A stretch of DNA of 64,000 nt from Rhizobium metallidurans (GTDB lineage: Bacteria; Pseudomonadota; Alphaproteobacteria; Rhizobiales; Rhizobiaceae), in NCBI RefSeq assembly GCF_014196505.1, contig NZ_JACIDW010000005.1, positions 124,001 through 188,000 on the forward strand, written 5' to 3'. A program made the translations under genes and the position numbers. Shown here one piece after another: positions 7,891 through 15,437 of the stretch (its first letter is position 1; every line of letters begins with the position of its first letter). The notes under the pieces were generated by a model. It was not told where the DNA came from, did no database searches, and worked only from the letters and a program-made list of their open reading frames with translations.

Positions 7891-9804
7891 TCAGAACGGC
7901 ATGGTTCTGGCGGGCAGGGCGGGCACGTCGAGGTGATCGGGCTCCAGCCCCTTCTTGGCGCGCGCGACAGTCATCTCGTAGGCCGTCTCGAGGTGGTGGC
8001 AGAAGCGTTCCGCGTCGAACAGCGGCTTGATCATCTTGTTCTCTTCGATCGTCTGCTTGAAGTCGGCGATCCGCGCGGGGTTCTCGTAGAGAGCGACGGC
8101 CATGTCCTCGTAGGCCTGCGCATCGTTGGCCACCAGTTGGGGCAACCCGATCGCGTTCAGCAGGCTCTCGGTCACGCGTGAGGCGAAATTGGTGCCCTTC
8201 AGCGTCAGAACCGGCAGGCCGCCCCACAGCTGCTCCGACGTCGTGGTGTGGCCGTTATAGGGCCAGGTATCGAGCGCGAGATCGGCCGCCTGCTGCCTGT
8301 CGATATGGCTGTGATAATCCGCGTGCCCGCAGAAGACGAGACGCTTGGCGGGGATCCCCCGGCTTTTGAAGTAGTCGCGGAGATTGGCTTCCGTCTGCTT
8401 CGACACCGCCATCATCCACAGCACGCTGTTCGGCGCCCGGCGAAGCACGTTGCACCAGACATCGACCGTTTCGGGCGTGATCTTGCGGCTGGCGTTGAAC
8501 GAGGCAAATACGAACTTGTCGTCGGGCAGTCCGAATTCGCCACGTTCCACGAAGCCGGGCGTCGGCCGGTGGAAAGGATCGTTCGGCTGGTAACTGTCCG
8601 GCAGGCGGATGAACTTTTCGTGGTAATGCGGCTTCGAGGTGTCGGGGAGCACGAACTTGTCGCCGATGACGTAGTCGACATCGGTGTTCGTCGCGCTGCC
8701 CGGAAAGCCGAGCCAGGAAATCTGGATCGGCGCCGGGCCGTTGTTGAGAACGTGATAGCGCGTCTCGTATGTCGGTCCCTTGAGATCGACCAGAATATCG
8801 ATCTGGTCGGCCCTCATGCGCTCAGCCATCGCCTCGTCGCTGAGGTTGCCCACCTCGACGACCCGGCCCCAGAGGCTCCGGTCGAAAGTATTGTGTTCCA
8901 GGTTTGAAGCGCGCGAGTGGCAGTAGAGCGTGATCTCGAAGCGGTCCCGGTCGTGCAGCTCCAGGACACGGCCCATCAGCTTCATGGTCGCGTGCTGCTC
9001 GAAGAGATCGTTGGAAAGGTAGCCGACGCGGATCTTGTCCGCCCACCGGTGGGGCCTCGTCCTGCGCGCGATCGTCTGCTCCGCCGTCACCGCCTTGTTC
9101 ATGCTCGACGTCATGCGATTGAGCGCTTCGTCCCCGCACCATTGCAGATTGTAGAACTCGCTCTCGTGATGCAGGAACGAGGTCTCGCCGCTCGCGATCA
9201 ACTCGTCGATGATCTGCTTGTGAAGCTTGATGCCGGTCAGATCGCAGACATGTCTGGCGAACATCAGATACAGGAAGCGCAGCGGCACCAGCTTGGGGTA
9301 GCGCTTGAACAGGTTGCGGATCAGCAAGGCCTGGGCTTCATCGTTGGGATCGTTCTTGAGCAGCCTGATTGCAAGCAAGGTGTGTTCGGTGTTGCTGCTT
9401 TCCGCGAGAACCTTGACGAAAGGACTGAGCAGCTCGTCCTGACCGCGCTTTTTGTAGATCGAGGCAAGCGCGAAGGCGAGTTCGGCGTCGAGGCTCTGGT
9501 TGAGCATATAGCGCAGGCCGAGCCTGATCGCCTCGTCATGGTTGCCGACTTCGAAGTACAGAAGCGCCGCCTTGCGGGAGAATTCCGCCCCGCTCTGGCC
9601 CGCCTTTTCGCCGGCCACCGCGAAGGCCATCGCCGCATCGGCCTTCATTCCCAGCTGCGACAGCGTGCGGGCCAGCAAGGCGTAGGTCTTCGCGTCCTGC
9701 TGTGTCTCGAGCAACGCATTCAGTGTCTCGAGCGACTTGGTATAGCGCCCGCTCTGGTAGTCTTTTGATGCTGCGGCAAACGAAACCACACGATTCACGA
9801 TCAA
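7891..9804 (-). CDS. TPR-GT41 glycosyltransferase (O-GlcNAc-transferase/SPINDLY type), candidate flagellin glycosyltransferase
   Basis: Residues 1 to about 240 are TPR-like helical repeats. Residues 250-620 match the GT41 catalytic region of O-GlcNAc transferases: KIRVGYLSNDLFEQH at 256-270, FNASRKITPETVDVW near 435-449, and NGHTTT at 517-522 followed by a GGLPVLT block and ASRVTESLL. His270 and Lys440 align by eye with the catalytic-site His and the UDP-contacting Lys of human OGT. There is no signal peptide or membrane segment, so the enzyme is cytoplasmic. It is transcribed against the flagellar genes, between fliP and the flagellins, which suggests flagellins as acceptors; this is inference. 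The first in-frame start is TTG (9804). A GTG at 9796-9798 is better spaced from the upstream GAGG and may be the true start. Confidence 0.8.
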   Translation of the reverse strand: MIVNRVVSFAAASKDYQSGRYTKSLETLNALLETQQDAKTYALLARTLSQLGMKADAAMAFAVAGEKAGQSGAEFSRKAALLYFEVGNHDEAIRLGLRYMLNQSLDAELAFALASIYKKRGQDELLSPFVKVLAESSNTEHTLLAIRLLKNDPNDEAQALLIRNLFKRYPKLVPLRFLYLMFARHVCDLTGIKLHKQIIDELIASGETSFLHHESEFYNLQWCGDEALNRMTSSMNKAVTAEQTIARRTRPHRWADKIRVGYLSNDLFEQHATMKLMGRVLELHDRDRFEITLYCHSRASNLEHNTFDRSLWGRVVEVGNLSDEAMAERMRADQIDILVDLKGPTYETRYHVLNNGPAPIQISWLGFPGSATNTDVDYVIGDKFVLPDTSKPHYHEKFIRLPDSYQPNDPFHRPTPGFVERGEFGLPDDKFVFASFNASRKITPETVDVWCNVLRRAPNSVLWMMAVSKQTEANLRDYFKSRGIPAKRLVFCGHADYHSHIDRQQAADLALDTWPYNGHTTTSEQLWGGLPVLTLKGTNFASRVTESLLNAIGLPQLVANDAQAYEDMAVALYENPARIADFKQTIEENKMIKPLFDAERFCHHLETAYEMTVARAKKGLEPDHLDVPALPARTMPF

Positions 9805-9970
9805 ACCTCGTTCAGTTCTTTACGCGGCGCACAGGGTTCCGTGGGCCGGTTCGGCGCGGACCCAATGAGGCCATTGTGACGCAGAATGGCACGCGAACCT
9901 TGCCTCAGGCAGGAAGAGACGATCGCCGCGACCGAGCCGGCAGATGGCGTTAAACTTTTTGTGATCCGAT

Positions 9971-9987
9971 TTAACTAGTAGTTAACC
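9971..9987 (+). promoter_or_regulatory. CtrA-type box upstream of flaA
   Basis: TTAACTAGTAGTTAACC fits TTAA-N7-TTAAC exactly, the site of the alphaproteobacterial cell-cycle regulator CtrA. It lies about 190 nt before the flaA start. Binding is inferred from the motif. Confidence 0.5.
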
Positions 9988-10097
9988 ATTTGGATTCGTT
10001 TGGAAAATGCCGAGGCGACATTAATTAGTCCGCAAGGTTTTGCTGCGAAAGTCATCCTCGACATGACGGGTTTGGTCCCAATGCAGAATGACCAAGT

Positions 10098-10145
10098 GGC
10101 ATGAAGCCGAACCGTCATTGCCGGTACATAAGTCCGGTAATGTCC
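10098..10145 (+). promoter_or_regulatory. Shared flagellin upstream element, flaA copy
   Basis: GGCATGA at 10098-10104 is followed by a hairpin (arms 10117-10124 and 10134-10141, eight pairs including one G-U) and then TGTCC. The same arrangement precedes the other three flagellin genes at nearly the same distance from the start codon. It could be a promoter or Rem site, or a structured 5' leader. Confidence 0.55.
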
Positions 10146-10176
10146 TCCATTGGTATCGAATTTCGGGGACGTATCC

Positions 10177-11067
10177 ATGACAAGCATCAACACCAACAAC
10201 TCCGCAATGGCAGCGCTTCAGACGCTGCGTAGCGTGAACAACAACCTTTCCGACACGCAGGCTGCTGTGTCGTCTGGTCTGCGCGTTGGCAAGGCTGCCG
10301 ACAACGCCGCTTACTGGTCGATCGCAACGACCATGAAGTCCGACAACAGCGCACTTTCGGCTGTTTCCGACGCGCTCGGCATGGGTGCCGCCAAGGTCGA
10401 CACGGCCTACACCGCCGTTCAGAGCTCGATCGACGTCGTATCCGAGATCAAGGCCAAGCTCGTTGCCGCCACCGAAGACGGCGTTGACAAGGGCAAGATC
10501 AACGACGAAATCAAGCAGCTGCAGCAGCAGCTGACGAGCATTGCGTCCTCGGCTTCGTTCAACGGCGAAAACTGGGTTTCCACCACTGGCGCGGCAGGCA
10601 AGACCATGTCGGTTGTTTCCTCCTTCATCCGCACCGCTGGCGGCGTCAGCGTCTCGACGGCTGGCTACACCTCGACCGCTGACGACTACCTGTTCGCCAA
10701 CGCCACGGGTATCCTGGACCGCGACGGCACGGGCACCATCACTGCCTCGCTCTCTACCTTCTCGATCACCGCTGGCGACACCAAGGGTGCCATCGACGGC
10801 CTGATCTCCGACGCTGAAACCGCGCTGAAGAGCATGACCTCGCTCGGCTCCAAGCTCGGCTCGCTGCAGAAGGGCATCGACCTCCAGAGCGACTTCGTCT
10901 CCAAGCTCAGCGACTCGATCAACTCCGGCGTTGGCCGTCTCGTCGACGCCAACATGGAAGAAGAGTCCAGCAAGCTTTCGGCTCTGCAGACGCAGCAGCA
11001 GCTGGCCATCCAGTCGCTGTCGATCGCGAACTCCTCCTCGCAGAACATCCTGTCGCTCTTCCGCTAA
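10177..11067 (+). CDS. flaA: Flagellin FlaA
   Basis: FlaA is a filament subunit, probably the major one given its first position. The 296 residues have the conserved flagellin D0/D1 ends: an N-terminus with TSINTNNSAMAALQTLRSVN and a C-terminal helix ending SSQNILSLFR. A short variable centre is rich in Thr, Ser and Gly, typical of rhizobial complex flagella. The frame is open upstream from a TTG at 10150, but the ATG at 10177 is chosen because the paralogues begin with the same Met-Thr-Ser-Ile. Its 5' half is almost identical in DNA to flaB. Confidence 0.95.
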   Translation: MTSINTNNSAMAALQTLRSVNNNLSDTQAAVSSGLRVGKAADNAAYWSIATTMKSDNSALSAVSDALGMGAAKVDTAYTAVQSSIDVVSEIKAKLVAATEDGVDKGKINDEIKQLQQQLTSIASSASFNGENWVSTTGAAGKTMSVVSSFIRTAGGVSVSTAGYTSTADDYLFANATGILDRDGTGTITASLSTFSITAGDTKGAIDGLISDAETALKSMTSLGSKLGSLQKGIDLQSDFVSKLSDSINSGVGRLVDANMEEESSKLSALQTQQQLAIQSLSIANSSSQNILSLFR

Positions 11068-11094
11068 GAGCGCGAAGCGAAAATCGGAAATCGG

Positions 11095-11126
11095 TGCGGC
11101 CGGGCAATGCCCGGCCGCATTTTTTC
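11095..11126 (+). terminator. flaA terminator
   Basis: A perfect 11-bp stem (11095-11105 with 11109-11119, loop AAT) is followed by six T. It makes flaA monocistronic. Confidence 0.9.
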
Positions 11127-11184
11127 GTGCCTGCGCCTGGCTCGCCTTAAGTGCCGGGTATTTCTTAAATTTCCTCTCGCTGGC

Positions 11185-11203
11185 TTTAGTATTTCTTAAC
11201 CAT
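11185..11203 (+). promoter_or_regulatory. CtrA-like box upstream of flaB
   Basis: TTTA-N7-TTAACCAT is one mismatch from TTAA-N7-TTAAC. It lies about 155 nt before the flaB start. The score is weaker than that of the flaA and flaD copies. Confidence 0.4.
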
Positions 11204-11261
11204 GTTGCGGTCATATGGGTTCATCGAAACGGTGAGTTGATCAGCACACGCACGGTCAACA

Positions 11262-11305
11262 GGCATGACGCTGACCGCCGTTTCCGGTAAGAATCCGGAA
11301 TGTCC
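11262..11305 (+). promoter_or_regulatory. Shared flagellin upstream element, flaB copy
   Basis: GGCATGA at 11262-11268 is followed by the hairpin TTCCGG/CCGGAA (11282-11287 with 11295-11300) and TGTCC at 11301. The ATG is 80 nt after the first G of GGCATGA. Confidence 0.55.
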
Positions 11306-11341
11306 CTTCGTATGAAAAATTGCCGAAAAGGGGCTTTTTAA

Positions 11342-12226
11342 ATGACCAGCATTCTGACGAACAATTCCGCAATGGCAGCGCTGCAGACGCTGCGCAGCGT
11401 GAACAACAACCTCTCGGACACCCAGAGCGCTGTGTCGTCTGGTTTGCGCGTTGGCAAGGCTGCCGACAACGCCGCTTACTGGTCGATCGCAACGACCATG
11501 AAGTCCGACAACAGCGCACTTTCGGCTGTTTCCGACGCACTCGGCATGGGTGCCGCCAAGGTCGACACGGCCTACACCGCCGTTCAGAGCTCGATCGACG
11601 TCGTATCCGAGATCAAGGCCAAGCTCGTTGCCGCCACCGAAGACGGCGTTGACAAGGCTAAGATCAACGACGAAATCAAGCAGCTGCAGCAGCAGCTGAA
11701 GAGCATCTCCGCCTCTGCGTCGTTCAACGGCGAAAACTGGGTTTCCAACGCCGAAGCCAAGACGATGTCGGTCGTTTCGTCCTTCATCCGCACCGCCGGT
11801 GGCGTCAGCGTCAGCACTTCGGGCTACTCCGCCCAGGCCGACGATCTTCTCTTCAGCGACACGGCGTCGGGCATCCTGGACCGCACCGGTACGGCATCCA
11901 ACGCAGCGATTGCCGAATTCTCGATCGCCACGACCGACACCAAGGGCACGATCGATCAGCTGATCACCGACACTGAAAGCGCTCTGAAGAGCATGACCTC
12001 GCTCGGCTCCAAGCTTGGCTCGCTGCAGAAGGGTATCGACCTGCAGACGGACTTCGTCTCCAAGCTCAGCGACTCGATCAATTCCGGCGTTGGCCGTCTC
12101 GTCGACGCCAACATGGAAGAGGAATCCAGCAAGCTTTCGGCTCTGCAGACCCAGCAGCAGCTCGCTGTTCAGTCGCTGTCGATCGCGAACTCCTCCTCGC
12201 AGAACATCCTCTCGCTGTTCCGCTAA
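11342..12226 (+). CDS. flaB: Flagellin FlaB
   Basis: This is the second filament subunit of 294 residues, close to FlaA at both ends and divergent only in the middle (about residues 135-200). Its start Met-Thr-Ser-Ile-Leu-Thr-Asn-Asn and end SSQNILSLFR match FlaA. AAGGGG lies about 12 nt before the ATG. Near-identity of DNA with flaA over roughly 260 bp, synonymous sites included, points to recent duplication or gene conversion. Confidence 0.95.
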   Translation: MTSILTNNSAMAALQTLRSVNNNLSDTQSAVSSGLRVGKAADNAAYWSIATTMKSDNSALSAVSDALGMGAAKVDTAYTAVQSSIDVVSEIKAKLVAATEDGVDKAKINDEIKQLQQQLKSISASASFNGENWVSNAEAKTMSVVSSFIRTAGGVSVSTSGYSAQADDLLFSDTASGILDRTGTASNAAIAEFSIATTDTKGTIDQLITDTESALKSMTSLGSKLGSLQKGIDLQTDFVSKLSDSINSGVGRLVDANMEEESSKLSALQTQQQLAVQSLSIANSSSQNILSLFR

Positions 12227-12291
12227 GATCGCCGGCGCCGCCAGGCGCCAGCACGGGAATACCCCGCCGCTTCGGCGGATGGTTTTCGAAG

Positions 12292-12319
12292 GCCGCGCTC
12301 CCCGAGCGCGGCTTTTTTG
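12292..12319 (+). terminator. flaB terminator
   Basis: A 9-bp perfect GC stem (12292-12300 with 12304-12312, loop CCC) is followed by TTTTTT. A smaller hairpin (CCGCCGCTTCGGCGG) lies just upstream at about 12264-12278. Confidence 0.88.
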
Positions 12320-12325
12320 TTGGCG

Positions 12326-12342
12326 TTAACTTTTTGTTAACC
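12326..12342 (+). promoter_or_regulatory. CtrA-type box upstream of the third flagellin gene
   Basis: TTAACTTTTTGTTAACC is an exact TTAA-N7-TTAAC match about 145-160 nt before the start. A second, one-mismatch copy (TAAA-N7-TTAACC) is at 12367-12383. Confidence 0.5.
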
Positions 12343-12404
12343 AAACTCATGTCTTGTGGCGATCATTAAACGGTATGTTAACCAAGCTTAAGAAGCGGTT
12401 AGCA

Positions 12405-12448
12405 GGCATGAGGCTGATGAACCGTTCCCGCGGTAGATCGGGATGTCC
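12405..12448 (+). promoter_or_regulatory. Shared flagellin upstream element, third copy
   Basis: GGCATGA at 12405-12411 is followed by the hairpin TCCCG/CGGGA (12426-12430 with 12439-12443) and TGTCC at 12444. The ATG lies 80 nt after the first G, the same spacing as flaB. Confidence 0.55.
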
Positions 12449-12484
12449 CTTTTTTAGAATTTGCCGACAAGGGGCGCTCTTTTC

Positions 12485-13393
12485 ATGACAAGCATTTTGA
12501 CCAACGTCGCGGCGATGGCCGCGCTTCAGACACTGCGCGGCATCAACACCAATCTCGAGACGACGCAGGGCAATGTGTCCTCGGGATATCGCGTCGCCGA
12601 AGCCAAGGACAATGCCGCCTACTGGTCGATCGCGACCACGATGCGCTCGGACAACAAGGCTCTTTCGGCTGTCTCCGACGCGCTCGGCTTGGGTGCCGCC
12701 AAGGTCGATACCGCATATGCCGCCATGGACAACGCCATCAACATCGTCAGCGAGATCAAGGCCAAGGTGGTCGCGGCCACCGAAAACGGCGTCGACAAGA
12801 CGAAGATCCAGAACGAAATCCAGCAGCTTCAGCAGCAGCTCCTCAGCGTCGCGCAGTCGGCGTCGTTCTCAGGCGAGAACTGGGTTGCCGGCAACGGCAC
12901 GAAGAGCGTCGTCTCCTCCTTCGTTCGCGGCGCGAACGGCGAGGTTTCGGTCCAGACCACCGACTACAATCTCGACGACAATCCCGACGGCAACGTTCTC
13001 TTCGGCATGCAGGTAAGCGGTGAACTGGACACCACCACCGGCATCATCGGCACCGAGTACGGCACCTACGGCTCCATCTACAACATGGATATCTCGCAGC
13101 TGAGCGTCACGGACCTGAACACCACGCTCAGCAACGTCGAAGCCGGGTTGAGCGCGCTGACCAAGGCAGCATCGCAACTTGGTTCGATCTCGACCCGCAT
13201 CGATCTGCAGGACACATTCGTGTCCAACCTCAGCGACTCGATCGATTCGGGCGTGGGCCGTCTGGTCGATGCGAACATGGAAGAGGAATCGAGCAAGCTG
13301 ACCGCGCTGCAGACCCAGCAGCAGCTGGCCATCCAGTCGCTGTCGATCGCCAACTCGAGCGCCCAGAACGTGCTCACGCTGTTCCAGAACTAA
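12485..13393 (+). CDS. flaD: Flagellin (FlaD-type, third of four)
   Basis: This filament subunit has 302 residues, with the conserved N-terminal TSILTNVAAMAALQTLRGIN and C-terminal helix ending SSAQNVLTLFQN. The central region (about residues 145-205) has an acidic, Gly-, Asp- and Tyr-rich insertion not seen in FlaA or FlaB. The start is set at the ATG 12485, 10-15 nt after AAGGGGC; the frame is open to a TTG at 12461. The letter follows the flaA-flaB-flaD-flaC order of S. meliloti and is an assumption from order. Confidence 0.92.
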   Translation: MTSILTNVAAMAALQTLRGINTNLETTQGNVSSGYRVAEAKDNAAYWSIATTMRSDNKALSAVSDALGLGAAKVDTAYAAMDNAINIVSEIKAKVVAATENGVDKTKIQNEIQQLQQQLLSVAQSASFSGENWVAGNGTKSVVSSFVRGANGEVSVQTTDYNLDDNPDGNVLFGMQVSGELDTTTGIIGTEYGTYGSIYNMDISQLSVTDLNTTLSNVEAGLSALTKAASQLGSISTRIDLQDTFVSNLSDSIDSGVGRLVDANMEEESSKLTALQTQQQLAIQSLSIANSSAQNVLTLFQN

Positions 13394-13442
13394 GCGGTCC
13401 GCAGGCGTGGAAAACGCCGCGAAATACACTGCCAAAGCATTG

Positions 13443-13478
13443 AAAGCCGTCTCGAAAGACGCGGCTTTCTCTTTGTTT
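13443..13478 (+). terminator. Terminator after the third flagellin gene
   Basis: The left arm AAAGCCGTCT (13443-13452), loop CGAA, and right arm at 13457-13468 with a 2-nt bulge are followed by a T-rich tract. Confidence 0.65.
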
Positions 13479-13612
13479 TTGAAAAGAGAATCAAGGTTGC
13501 GCGAGGCTTGCCGGACCGTTTGTCGGCTACTTGCGCTGGCTGTATCCCTTGGTTACCTTCTCTTAAGAATTGATTTGTTGAGCGACGAGCCGATCGGGAA
13601 AATCCGGTTGGC

Positions 13613-13655
13613 GGCATGAAGCCAAGCCTGTCGCTGCCGGCGATCCGGTCTATCC
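13613..13655 (+). promoter_or_regulatory. Shared flagellin upstream element, fourth copy (diverged)
   Basis: GGCATGA at 13613-13619 is followed by the short hairpin GCCGG/CCGGT (13636-13640 with 13645-13649, one G-U) and TATCC. The start codon is 68 nt from the first G, 12 nt closer than in flaB. Confidence 0.45.
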
Positions 13656-13680
13656 TTTCCTCTACCATAGAGCTCCAAAA

Positions 13681-14646
13681 ATGACCTATCGAATCACCAG
13701 CTCCGCACAGGTAAACGCTCTCGCCGCATTGCGGATCATCAACAACGAAGCAGCGACGACCCAGCAGCAGGTATCATCGGGCAAACGCGTGGAGACGGCG
13801 GCGGACGACGCGACCTACTGGTCCTTCGCCAGCGTTCTGCGCTCCGACGGTAGCTCCATGGCCAACATCAACGACGCGCTCGGCGTCGGCGCCTCGAAGG
13901 TCGATACCGCCTACACGGCGATGGATGGCCTCATCGATCAGTTGAGCAGCATCCGCGCAACGCTTGTCAGCGCCAAGGAAGTCGGCGTCGACAAGGAAAA
14001 GCTCAACACCACGCTGGATCAGCTCAAGCAGCAGATGCAGACGACGGTTCAGGCGACGAGCATCGCCGGCGAGAACTGGCTGTTCAACCAGGATCCCACG
14101 CTGACCACGTCACGTTCGGTCATCGGCGGCTTCACCCGGGCGCCCACGGGCGAATACCAGCCGCAGAACATCAGCTTCCCGGCCGACCAGACGGTCATGA
14201 TCGATACCAACAAAGCCGATCGCGGCCTGCTGACCAAGACCGTCGATGCCAGCACCTTGAACCCGACCGGTTCGACCGCGCCGCGCAATTACTATCTGAT
14301 CAATGCGGGATCGATCACCGGCGCCGAAGGGGACGAAATCAAGCTCGACAGCAACACCACGTCGGAGCAGGTCGATGACATGATGGCCGTGGTCGATAAC
14401 CTCCTGTCGACGCTGACCACGACCGCCGCCGGTCTCGGCATCATGAGCGCCCGCATCAATGACCGCATCGATTACACCGCCGACATGGCGGACGTGATCA
14501 AGAAGAATGTCGGCGCGCTTGTCGATACGGACATGGACGAGGCGTCCGTGCGCCAGAAGGCATTGGAGACGCAGCAGAAGATGGGCGTGCAGGCGGTCTC
14601 CATCCTCAATACCGCCGCCAGCAAGGTCCTTCTCCTGTTGCAGTGA
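13681..14646 (+). CDS. flaC: Flagellin (FlaC-type, fourth and most divergent)
   Basis: At 321 residues this is the longest and least similar paralogue. The N-terminus is TYRITSSAQVNALAALRIIN and the C-terminus ends NTAASKVLLLLQ, both still flagellin D0/D1. The middle contains a Pro-, Asn- and Thr-rich stretch around residues 145-220. The ribosome-binding site is weak (GAGCTC), unlike the AAGGGG of the second and third genes, suggesting lower expression as a minor subunit. Confidence 0.9.
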   Translation: MTYRITSSAQVNALAALRIINNEAATTQQQVSSGKRVETAADDATYWSFASVLRSDGSSMANINDALGVGASKVDTAYTAMDGLIDQLSSIRATLVSAKEVGVDKEKLNTTLDQLKQQMQTTVQATSIAGENWLFNQDPTLTTSRSVIGGFTRAPTGEYQPQNISFPADQTVMIDTNKADRGLLTKTVDASTLNPTGSTAPRNYYLINAGSITGAEGDEIKLDSNTTSEQVDDMMAVVDNLLSTLTTTAAGLGIMSARINDRIDYTADMADVIKKNVGALVDTDMDEASVRQKALETQQKMGVQAVSILNTAASKVLLLLQ

Positions 14647-14804
14647 TCGTAAGATCGCCGTCGGTGGCGGCCATTCATCTTCGCACAAGTTTGGCCTCCT
14701 ACGGTCGGAAACAACAGGCGTGGTGAGAAACCGCGCCAAGGATTTGTTTGGTGCAATGTGAGGCGCGGCATGTCGCAGGCTTCTGCTGATAAGAGGTGGG
14801 TTGA

Positions 14805-15437
14805 GTGAGCGCGCTGCTGTCTCGTCTGAAAGACTTCGGCGAACCCGCCGTCATCGCACCTGCCGTAGCTGAAACTTCGTTTTCCGATGATTTCGGCGGC
14901 TTCGACGACATTGTCTCCGAGCCTGTCGTCGATATCGAGGCCGAGCGCCGCGACGCCAACGCGATCGGCGAAGCAAAGGCGACCGCCGAGCTTACCGAGA
15001 AGTTCGAGGCCGAGGCGCAGACGGTCGCGCTTGTTCACCAACGCGAGATCGAAGAGCTTCGCAACAGATACGAGACCGAGATCGCCGAGCTTGTCGCCTC
15101 AAGGATAGACGTGATCTCCAGGACGGTCGCGGATCTCGTAAGCGCTACGGTCGCGCGAACGCTGGCTCCCGTCTTGACCGAGGCGCTGGCCGAAAAGGCA
15201 GCCGTCGAGCTGGCGGCCCAGCTGCGCGATGCCGTTCTGGAGGGAGAGACCGGAACGATCACGGTCAAGGGTCCCGAAACGCTTTTCAATATCTTGAAGA
15301 ACGAACTCGGCGAAAAGGCAGCAGTTCTGCGCCATCACGAGAGCGACGATATCGATTTGATCGCCGAGTTTGATGACTCGGTACTCGTAACCCGCATGTC
15401 TGCCTGGGCGGCGAGCGTCAAGAAAGTTCTGGAATGA
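14805..15437 (+). CDS. Coiled-coil flagellar protein, possible FliH-type stator of FliI (210 aa)
   Basis: No signal peptide or membrane segment is visible. Residues 1-45 are acidic and flexible, about 46-95 form a Glu/Ala/Arg-rich coiled coil, and 100-210 form an alpha/beta C-terminal domain (ITVKGPETLFNILKNELGE, then IAEFDDSVLVTRMSAWAASVKKVLE). This order is the plan of FliH and V-ATPase E subunits. Its stop overlaps the motB start (ATGA), so it is coupled to the motor genes. A GTG start is used, preceded by AGAGGTGGG. The FliH role is inference from architecture and from the lack of any other FliH in the visible cluster. Confidence 0.7.
   Translation: MSALLSRLKDFGEPAVIAPAVAETSFSDDFGGFDDIVSEPVVDIEAERRDANAIGEAKATAELTEKFEAEAQTVALVHQREIEELRNRYETEIAELVASRIDVISRTVADLVSATVARTLAPVLTEALAEKAAVELAAQLRDAVLEGETGTITVKGPETLFNILKNELGEKAAVLRHHESDDIDLIAEFDDSVLVTRMSAWAASVKKVLE

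Larger units (their letters stand above)
9805..10176. promoter_or_regulatory. Divergent control region between the GT41 gene and flaA
   Basis: This is a 372-bp gene-free stretch. Its central part (about 9950-10030) is AT-rich, unlike the surroundings. It holds the CtrA-type box at 9971-9987 and, nearer flaA, the leader element at 10098-10145. No clear sigma-54 or FliA-type promoter was found. Confidence 0.6.

Noticed and set aside
8917-9768. 283-codon plus-strand frame inside the GT41 gene
   Set aside because: It is a shadow frame; the minus strand carries all GT41 motifs.
10096-10115. Sigma-54-like TGGCA before flaA
   Set aside because: The -12 TTGC element is missing at the needed spacing, and the other flagellin copies do not keep the T before GGCATGA.
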